DNA from: a bacterium | Lineage (GTDB): Bacteria > Ratteibacteria > UBA8468 > B48-G9 > JAFGKM01 | Assembly: GCA_021157805.1 (NCBI GenBank) | Contig: JAGGVW010000250.1 | Coordinates: forward strand, 1-12,420 | Reading direction: 5' to 3' | DNA: 12,420 bases | Part shown: positions 1-5,751 of the stretch, in pieces | Numbering within the stretch: position 1 is the first letter of the stretch | Layout: the number at the start of each line of letters is the position of its first letter | Position numbers and translations under genes: made by a program | Notes under the pieces: generated by a model | What the model was told of the DNA's origin: nothing | Database searches by the model: none | What the model saw: the letters and a program-made list of their open reading frames with translations, nothing else

Positions 1-1248
1 ATAAATTTATGTTTTACATCTTCCATCATTATTACTCTTTCACTTCTTTTTATAATTTATATTTTAAGTTCTTTCATCCCTCATTTTCTTTCTCTTCAAT
101 CAAAATGGTTCTGGGTATGGACACTTCTTAAATTTACTTTCCCATATCTCATTTTTATTTCTCTCGCTTCTTTGAATATGGGAATTTTAAATGTCCATAA
201 AAAATTTTTACTCCCTTCATTTTCCCCTGTGATACTTGACATATTCTGGATTGGTTCTCTTTTTCTACTCCTGCCACTTTTTGGAAATTCACTTAATGAA
301 AGAATTTTTGGTTTATGTTTTGGGATAATTGGCGGAGGTCTTTTTCAATTTCTCTATCTTCTCCCTATTATTAAAAAAATGGGGTATTCTTATAAACTGG
401 ATTTCAATTTTTCCCATCCCGCTATAAGAAAAATGGGAAGATTAATTCTACCTGTTGTTGCCGGTGTTGCCGTTGTTCCAATAAACTTACTTGTTGATTA
501 TTCTCTTGCAGGGACTTTATTCAATGGTGCTGTTTCTGGTTTATGGTATGCTACAAGAATATTCCAACTTCCACTCGGTGTTTTCGCTATTTCAATTTCT
601 ACTGCTTCTCTACCTTATTTTTCAGAAAATATAGTAACAAAAAATTTTGAACAATTTAAAGAAAACTTTTATTTTGCAATGAAATTATTATTCTTTATAC
701 TTGTTCCTTTCACATTTGGAATTATTCTTTTTAAAACTGAAATAATCACTTTCCTGTTTAAAAGAGGACTTTTTACAGATAAATCAGTTAATATTGTCTC
801 TTTCCCCCTTATGTTTTATTCAATAGGACTTGCTGGATACGGTGGTATTTCTGTTCTTACTCGTGCTTTTTACGCTTTTGGAGATACATCTACCCCTGTT
901 AAAATTGGAATTTTTAGTATATTGGTAAATTTTGTTCTTGATGTTATACTTATGAAATTTCTATCACATGGAGGAATTGCTCTTTCTACTTCTGCAGTTG
1001 GTTTTACAAACTTCTTTCTCCTTTATATCCTTTTTATAAAAAAGCATATTTCTCTTAACAATAAAAAAGTAATCTCTTATTTTTCAAAATCACTTATTTC
1101 TTCCTTAATTATGGCTTTTTTTATTATGTTTTTTAGAACAGGTTTTTATTATTTGCCATTGCCAATTTTTCTCATCACCGGTATAATTTCAGCAGTTATA
1201 ATTTATTTTTTAATCTGGAAAATAACTGAAAAGGTGAAAATATGGTAA
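1..1248 (+). CDS. murJ: Lipid II flippase MurJ (MviN), 5'-truncated by window edge
   Basis: This reads open from base 1 in frame 1, so the true start lies upstream and about 415 residues are visible, against a usual length near 450-520. MurJ is an inner-membrane MOP-superfamily flippase that moves lipid II outward for peptidoglycan synthesis. The visible part is almost entirely hydrophobic helices. It carries family-typical stretches: SLNMGILNVHKKF followed by LPSFSPV, then LWYATRIFQLPLGVFAISIS and the downstream ASLPYFSE. An internal TTG at 172 could be mistaken for a start, but the family-like sequence (FPYLIFISLASLN) continues upstream of it. The stop overlaps the next gene by 7 nt, suggesting translational coupling. 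Arginine is almost all AGA/AGG. MurJ is the best call; a related polysaccharide flippase is less likely given these motifs. Confidence 0.93.
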   Translation: MNLCFTSSIIITLSLLFIIYILSSFIPHFLSLQSKWFWVWTLLKFTFPYLIFISLASLNMGILNVHKKFLLPSFSPVILDIFWIGSLFLLLPLFGNSLNERIFGLCFGIIGGGLFQFLYLLPIIKKMGYSYKLDFNFSHPAIRKMGRLILPVVAGVAVVPINLLVDYSLAGTLFNGAVSGLWYATRIFQLPLGVFAISISTASLPYFSENIVTKNFEQFKENFYFAMKLLFFILVPFTFGIILFKTEIITFLFKRGLFTDKSVNIVSFPLMFYSIGLAGYGGISVLTRAFYAFGDTSTPVKIGIFSILVNFVLDVILMKFLSHGGIALSTSAVGFTNFFLLYILFIKKHISLNNKKVISYFSKSLISSLIMAFFIMFFRTGFYYLPLPIFLITGIISAVIIYFLIWKITEKVKIW

Positions 1249-1844
1249 TAAATATAATTCTTTTATTTATCCTTTTTTTCTCAGTAGTTATTCACGAAAT
1301 CTCACATGGATATGTTGCTCACTTAAATGGAGACGATACAGCAAAAATAATGGGAAGATTAACTTTAAATCCAATTCCTCATATTGACCCTTTCGGAACA
1401 ATAATTCTTCCTTTTATTCTTTTTATTTTTCATTCAGGTATCATAATTGGCTGGGCAAAACCTGTTCCAATAAATCCATTCAATTTCAGAAATCAGGATA
1501 AAGGAATGCTTACAGTCGGACTTGCAGGCCCTTTAAGCAATATAATTCTTGGAACCATTTTTGCTTTAATTGTAAGATTTATACCTTCGGGAGTAGGTAA
1601 AACAATATTTCTATATGCTGCCTATATAAATTACATCCTTGCATTTTTCAATCTTATACCAATTCCACCTCTTGATGGCTCAAGAATTTTATCTGTTTTT
1701 CTCCCCTACAATGTAAGAATAAAATATGAAAGTATTGAAAGATATGGAATTTTTATAGTTATCATTGTTCTTTTCCTTTTCAACTTAATAAATCTTTTAT
1801 TTACTCTTACAAAATTGATAGTAAATCCTATAGCAGGAGTTTAA
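1242..1844 (+). CDS. Site-2 protease family protein (M50B, Rip2/YwhC-like)
   Basis: This is a 200-residue intramembrane zinc metalloprotease of peptidase family M50. The HExxH motif is HEISH at residues 18-22, inside the first membrane helix. The third zinc ligand is the Asp of NLIPIPPLDGSRIL (D145). The middle carries the family-typical NPIPHIDPFGTI and GWAKPVPINPFNF stretches and a GLAGPLSN helix start. No PDZ domain is present, and the short form matches the Rip2/YwhC group rather than RseP. The ATG at 1242 has an AAGGTG ribosome site five bases upstream, and the gene overlaps the murJ stop by 7 nt. Such proteases cut membrane-embedded substrates; the substrate here is unknown. Fold and catalytic type are secure. 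Confidence 0.92.
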   Translation: MVINIILLFILFFSVVIHEISHGYVAHLNGDDTAKIMGRLTLNPIPHIDPFGTIILPFILFIFHSGIIIGWAKPVPINPFNFRNQDKGMLTVGLAGPLSNIILGTIFALIVRFIPSGVGKTIFLYAAYINYILAFFNLIPIPPLDGSRILSVFLPYNVRIKYESIERYGIFIVIIVLFLFNLINLLFTLTKLIVNPIAGV

Positions 1845-1878
1845 CCAGAACCTGGTCCTCCGAAAGGGCTTATAAGGG

Positions 1879-1884
1879 TATAAT
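1879..1884 (+). promoter_or_regulatory. Possible -10 box (TATAAT) upstream of the DUF1844 gene
   Basis: A perfect TATAAT lies 25 bases before the ATG at 1910, in the only gap between the M50 and DUF1844 genes. It would give a leader of about 20 nt that just includes the ribosome site. No good -35 box is visible at 16-18 bp spacing (the region reads TCCTCC), so the promoter is uncertain. Confidence 0.4.
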
Positions 1885-1909
1885 TTATTAAAAAGGAGGA
1901 GGGAAAGAA

Positions 1910-2233
1910 ATGAAAGAAGATTTATTCAAATTTGTTATTTCTTTTTTTGCTAACTGGGGATGGCAAACACTGGGGAAAATACCTGACCCTGTTTCAAGAA
2001 AAACACAGAAGAATCTTGAAATGGCAAATAATATAATTGAAATTCTCATAATGTTAGAGGAAAAAACGAAAGGAAATCTTACAGAAGAAGAAGCGCGGAT
2101 TTTAAAAACTACAATTACAGACCTTCAACTCAATTATGTAGATGAATTAGAAAAAGAGAAGAATAAAGAAAAAAGTAAAAGTGAAGAAAATGAAGAGGGA
2201 GGAAATAAAGAAAAAACTAAAAACAATTCCTGA
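1910..2233 (+). CDS. DUF1844 domain-containing protein
   Basis: This is a 107-residue soluble protein whose first 80 or so residues match my memory of the DUF1844 family: LFKFVISFFANWGWQTLGKIPDP, then MANNIIEILIMLEEKTKGNLTEEEARILKTTITDLQLNYV (here split by key blocks: KIPDP, EEKTKGNLTEEE, LQLNYV). The family has no firm function. The last 25-30 residues are a Lys/Glu/Asn-rich tail with no recognisable fold; its coding region overlaps the beginning of uvrC by about 44 nt. The ATG follows a very strong AAAAAGGAGGAGG site at 1890-1902, so expression may be high. Domain assignment is fairly secure; function unknown. Confidence 0.8.
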   Translation: MKEDLFKFVISFFANWGWQTLGKIPDPVSRKTQKNLEMANNIIEILIMLEEKTKGNLTEEEARILKTTITDLQLNYVDELEKEKNKEKSKSEENEEGGNKEKTKNNS

Positions 2234-3629
2234 TTGTCCTGGTGTTTATTTAATGAAAGATGAAAAGGGCGATGTTATTTATGTTGGTAAGGCAATCTCT
2301 CTTTCAAGAAGAATAAGGTCTTATTTTTACCCATCAGGTAATGATACAAAAGTTTTAATTCTTTCTGAACAGATAAATGATTTTGAAGTAATTCCAGTTG
2401 CTTCAGAAGCAGAAGCACTAATCCTTGAAAATAAATTAATTAAAGAATATCAACCAAAATACAACACAAATTTGAAAGATGGGAAGAGTTATCCTTATTT
2501 AAAAATAACATCTGAAAAATTTCCATCAGTTCAAATTGTGAGAGAAAAAAAAGATAACAAATCAATATATTTCGGTCCATTTACAAATGTTAAGTTATTA
2601 AAAGAAACAGTAAGATTTTTGAGAAAGTTTTATCCAGTAAGAAATTGCAAAAAAAACATATACAATGGGAAAACAAAACTATGCACACAATTTTATATTG
2701 GAATGTGCTCGGGTCCCTGTGAAAATAAAATATCAGAAGAAGAATACAGAAAATATATTGAAGGAATTGTTGCTTTTTTTAAAGGAAGTTATAGAGAATT
2801 TGAAAAAAATTTAAGGATATGGATGTATGAAGCAATAAGAAAACTTGATTTTGAAAAAGCAGAAAAATTGAAACAGAGATTATTCTTACTTGAAAAGATG
2901 AAGGAAAAATTTCCTTTTAGAGATGAAGAAACATTATTTTCCTATGGAGAGGAAAATGTTCTTTTTTCTCTTTCCAGAATATTAAACTTAAAAAAAATTC
3001 CTTACCATATTGAAGGTTATGATATCTCAAATATTTCAGGAGACCTTGCTGTTGGAAGTAAAGTTTCATTTAAAGGCGGAATCCCTGATAAGAAAGAGTA
3101 CAGAAGATTTAAAATTAAAAATGTTGAGGGAATTGATGATTATAAAATGTTACAGGAAGTTATAAAAAGAAGGTTTGATTCACCTGAAGAAAGGAAAAAT
3201 TTACCTGACTTAATTCTTATAGATGGAGGGAAAGGGCAACTAAATTCTGTTATTGAAAAACTGAAAGAAATGGAAATTGATATTCCTGTTATTTCAATAG
3301 CAAAAAAATTTGAGGAAATATATCTGCCTTATAAAAACTTACCATTGAAATTACCTGATGACAGTCCTGTTTTAAATCTCATAAAAAATATAAGAAATGA
3401 AGCACATAGATTTGCCATTTCTTACCACAGGAAATTAAGGGAGAAAAAACTGAAATTGTCATTTCTTGATGAAATAAAGGGTGTTGGAGAAAAAACAAAG
3501 AAAAAGATTTTAAATTATTTCAATGACTTTTCTTCTCTTAAAGATGCAGATATTGAAACATTGAAAAAACTCGGGATAAAAGAAAAAATTGCTGAAGAAA
3601 TTATAAAAAAAGCAAAAGAGATTCTTTAA
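2190..3629 (+). CDS. uvrC: Excinuclease ABC subunit C, compact form
   Basis: UvrC makes the dual incisions in nucleotide excision repair with UvrA and UvrB. From the ATG at 2190 it has 479 residues: a GIY-YIG nuclease (about 10-90, with PGVYLMKD and VIYVGKA), four cysteines C153/C165/C173/C177 in the spacing of the UvrC Fe-S site, a UVR motif (about 205-240, KLDFEKAEKLKQR), an RNase H-like nuclease with GYDISNISG (D278), LILIDGGKGQL (D345) and NEAHRF (H406), and a C-terminal helix-hairpin-helix region (IKGVGEKTKKKIL). The usual family length is about 560-620; the missing part lies between the UVR motif and D278. The start is unclear: GTG at 2181 is in frame, ATG at 2190 fits the family N-terminus better, and neither has a good ribosome site. 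Every arginine codon is AGA or AGG. Confidence 0.95.
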   Translation: MKREEIKKKLKTIPDCPGVYLMKDEKGDVIYVGKAISLSRRIRSYFYPSGNDTKVLILSEQINDFEVIPVASEAEALILENKLIKEYQPKYNTNLKDGKSYPYLKITSEKFPSVQIVREKKDNKSIYFGPFTNVKLLKETVRFLRKFYPVRNCKKNIYNGKTKLCTQFYIGMCSGPCENKISEEEYRKYIEGIVAFFKGSYREFEKNLRIWMYEAIRKLDFEKAEKLKQRLFLLEKMKEKFPFRDEETLFSYGEENVLFSLSRILNLKKIPYHIEGYDISNISGDLAVGSKVSFKGGIPDKKEYRRFKIKNVEGIDDYKMLQEVIKRRFDSPEERKNLPDLILIDGGKGQLNSVIEKLKEMEIDIPVISIAKKFEEIYLPYKNLPLKLPDDSPVLNLIKNIRNEAHRFAISYHRKLREKKLKLSFLDEIKGVGEKTKKKILNYFNDFSSLKDADIETLKKLGIKEKIAEEIIKKAKEIL

Positions 3630-3643
3630 ATCACAAATTTCTA

Positions 3644-3660
3644 TTTGACATATAGTCAAA
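3644..3660. promoter_or_regulatory. Inverted repeat (candidate operator) overlapping the -35 box
   Basis: TTTGAC-ATATA-GTCAAA is a perfect inverted repeat with 6-bp arms and a 5-bp centre. It covers the whole -35 hexamer and part of the spacer, a classic position for a dimeric repressor site. Part of the left arm is forced by the TTGACA consensus, so chance cannot be excluded. No regulator gene is seen nearby. Confidence 0.5.
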
Positions 3661-3672
3661 CAGCATTATAAT
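3645..3672 (+). promoter_or_regulatory. Near-consensus sigma70-type promoter for the five-gene block
   Basis: TTGACA (3645-3650) and TATAAT (3667-3672) are both perfect and separated by 16 bp. Transcription would begin near 3679, giving a leader of about 44 nt before the ATG at 3723. It is the best promoter in the window and sits in the 93-base gap after uvrC. Confidence 0.85.
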
Positions 3673-3722
3673 TCATATTGTTTTCTTATATTTTGGTATT
3701 AAAGATAAAAAAAGAAAGAAGA

Positions 3723-4865
3723 ATGAACTCAAAAGAAAGGGTAGAAAAGACATTTAAAAAAGAAGAAACAGATAAAATTCCTATAAATCATCGGGGATTT
3801 TCTTCTAAAATTGCTTCTTACATTTTAGGAAGAGAGGCATTTGTTGGTGGGGGAGTTCAACAATGGAGAGAAGCAAAATCTTTATGGGAAGGATGGCATG
3901 ATGAATATCTTGAAAGGTCATTCAGGGATGCAATAGATATCGCTCTTATAACAGGACAGGATATCATTCGTGCTTCTTACTGGAGAGCACCACAAAAACC
4001 CACAAAAAAGATTGACGAATATACCTATCTTTATGAATATGGGGAAGAAAAAGATTGGAGAGTTTTAAAGTATGACCCAGTAAGTGAACAGGCAAACTTT
4101 TTCTACTATCATCCCAGGGAACTTACATTAGAGGAGATAAGAAAAGAAGTTAAAGAAGGAGAGAAGAATTTATATTCTTATAAACCTAAAGAGGAAAATT
4201 ATTCTTTTCAGATAAAGGCACAAAAGATGTTTGGTAAAGAAAAAGTAATAGAAAATTATGGTGTAACTGTGGGAATTCCTATGAGGCAAGCAAATGTCTG
4301 GCTTGAAGCGATGTTACTTGACCCCGGGTTGGTTAAATCTTTCATTTCCCAGCAGGTAGAAATAGCTAAAAAAAATGTAGAATTTTTGAGTAAATTAGGG
4401 TTCCGCTATTTTTTTGGAGGATTAGATTTTGCTTCTGAGCAAGGACCAATGTTTTCTCCTAAACTTTTTAGAGATTTGATTTTACCTGGTTTAAGAAAAG
4501 TATCTGAAATTTGCCATAAGTATAATGGTTATCATCTTTTTGCCAGTGATGGTAATCTTTGGCCAGTAAGTGATATGCTTTTTGGAGAATCTGGAATTGA
4601 CGGATACTATGAAATTGATAGAAAAGCAGGAATGGATTTAGAGAAATTAAGAAAAAAGTATCCTGATTTAACTTTAATAGGCAACATCAGTTCATGGACT
4701 TTGAGCACAGGAAGTAAAGAAGATGTGAAAAGAGAAGTTTTGTCGTGCATAGAAACTGCAAAAAAATATAAAGGGATAATTGTAGGAGTTTCAAATTATA
4801 TACTTCCTGAAACTCCAGTTGAGAATGTAGAAGAGATGTTAAAACTTTTAAGTGAGATGAGATAA
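3723..4865 (+). CDS. Uroporphyrinogen decarboxylase/MtaA-family (URO-D fold) protein
   Basis: This 380-residue protein has the URO-D superfamily outline: N-terminal NSKERVEKTFKKEETDKIPI, a TIM-barrel body, and a C-terminal IGNISSWTLSTGSKEDVKREV block ending in ILPETPVENVEEML. Members include haem-pathway HemE and corrinoid methyltransferases such as MtaA. In the methyltransferases a His-x-Cys-Gly segment binds zinc; the aligned segment here is ASDGN (residues 274-278), so those ligands are absent and methyltransfer cannot be assumed. Nothing in the context points to haem synthesis. I chose ATG 3723 over an in-frame TTG at 3678 because the predicted transcription start is near 3679 and the family N-terminus begins here. 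First gene of the block. Family is fairly secure, reaction unknown. Confidence 0.82.
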   Translation: MNSKERVEKTFKKEETDKIPINHRGFSSKIASYILGREAFVGGGVQQWREAKSLWEGWHDEYLERSFRDAIDIALITGQDIIRASYWRAPQKPTKKIDEYTYLYEYGEEKDWRVLKYDPVSEQANFFYYHPRELTLEEIRKEVKEGEKNLYSYKPKEENYSFQIKAQKMFGKEKVIENYGVTVGIPMRQANVWLEAMLLDPGLVKSFISQQVEIAKKNVEFLSKLGFRYFFGGLDFASEQGPMFSPKLFRDLILPGLRKVSEICHKYNGYHLFASDGNLWPVSDMLFGESGIDGYYEIDRKAGMDLEKLRKKYPDLTLIGNISSWTLSTGSKEDVKREVLSCIETAKKYKGIIVGVSNYILPETPVENVEEMLKLLSEMR

Positions 4866-4885
4866 AATGAATTTTAAATATTTAA

Positions 4886-4914
4886 TTCCAAATTTGACGA
4901 AAAGGATATATAAT
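4886..4914 (+). promoter_or_regulatory. Weak possible internal promoter
   Basis: The 93-base gap before the first amidohydrolase gene contains TATAAT at 4909-4914 with only a poor TTCCAA at 17-bp spacing. A TTTGAC at 4893-4898 matches one arm of the inverted repeat at 3644-3660 but is too close to be its -35. The gap is wide for this tight block, which is the main reason to list it. Confidence 0.25.
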
Positions 4915-4958
4915 AATTCTTCTTCTAAAAAACATTTTGATAAAAAGGTTAATTTGAA

Positions 4959-5738
4959 ATGTTAATAATTGATATTCATACTCATAATCGTTTATGTAAA
5001 CAGCCATTCAAGAGAATGGAAGAAACTATTCGGCTGGCTAAAAAGTTTGGGATTAATAAACTCTGTTTATTAGGTGATGTTCTCCATTTTGGATACAATC
5101 CTTCTCCAGAACAGATTAAAAAAATTAATGATTTAACTATAAAATTTGTGAGAAAATGGCCAGAATTTTTAATTGGTTTTTGTTTTCTTAATCCCAGACA
5201 TAATAAGAAATTTATCTTTGATGAAATAGAACGTTGTATTATAAAAGAGAGATTTAAGGGAATAAAGTTAGAAATATCAGTCAATGCTCGTGATAAGAGA
5301 TTAGACCCAATTATGAAAAAAGCAGAGGAACTTAATATAGTTGTTTTACATCATTCCTGGGATACTTCTATAATCGGTAGAAAGATAAAAAATGGTGGTT
5401 ATCAATCAGACCCTTCAGATATTGCTGATCTGGCTCGGCGATTTCCAAATGTTAAGATTATTATGGCACATTTATCCGGTGGAGGAATAAAAGGCATTCT
5501 TAAGATTAAACCATTTTCTAATGTTTGGGTTGATACTTCAGGTTCTCAACCTTTTTCAGGAATAATAGAATATGCTGTAAAAGAATTAGGTCCAGAGAGA
5601 ATTTTATATGGTTCGGATATACCTGGGCGTGATTTCTCTTCTCAATTAGGTCGTATCTATGGTGCAAAAATAAAGGAAAAAGAAAAAAGATTAATTTTAG
5701 GAGAAAATGCCAAAAAACTTTTAGGAGAAAAAAGTTAA
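4959..5738 (+). CDS. Amidohydrolase-2 family metal-dependent hydrolase
   Basis: This 259-residue TIM-barrel protein belongs to the amidohydrolase-related family 2, which includes hydrolases, decarboxylases and lactonases acting on aromatic or sugar-acid substrates. The metal-site residues are present: HTH at residues 7-9 (IDIHTHN), H131/H132 in VVLHHSW, H171 in IMAHLSGGG and D220 in LYGSDIPGRDF. No signal peptide is present, so it should be cytoplasmic. The ATG follows AAAAAGG at a fair distance. About half of its 16 arginine codons are CGN, quite unlike uvrC and obg. It begins with nearly the same bases as the gene at 9729, suggesting the two are related. Family secure, substrate unknown; a sugar-lactone or uronate substrate would fit the neighbouring lyase-like gene but is inference. 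Confidence 0.88.
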   Translation: MLIIDIHTHNRLCKQPFKRMEETIRLAKKFGINKLCLLGDVLHFGYNPSPEQIKKINDLTIKFVRKWPEFLIGFCFLNPRHNKKFIFDEIERCIIKERFKGIKLEISVNARDKRLDPIMKKAEELNIVVLHHSWDTSIIGRKIKNGGYQSDPSDIADLARRFPNVKIIMAHLSGGGIKGILKIKPFSNVWVDTSGSQPFSGIIEYAVKELGPERILYGSDIPGRDFSSQLGRIYGAKIKEKEKRLILGENAKKLLGEKS

Positions 5739-5751
5739 AAAGGAAATAAGA

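Noticed and set aside
172..180. Internal TTG start for murJ
   Set aside because: The reading frame is open from base 1 and upstream residues continue the membrane pattern.
1844..1856. ACCAG-AAC-CTGGT hairpin after the M50 gene as a terminator
   Set aside because: The five-pair stem has a three-base loop and no following T-run.
3678..3722. In-frame TTG start extending the URO-D-like protein by 15 residues
   Set aside because: It coincides with the predicted transcription start and the extra residues do not resemble the family N-terminus.
4893..4914. TTGACG plus TATAAT as a promoter before the first amidohydrolase gene
   Set aside because: The two boxes are only 9 bp apart; the weaker TTCCAA arrangement is listed instead at low confidence.
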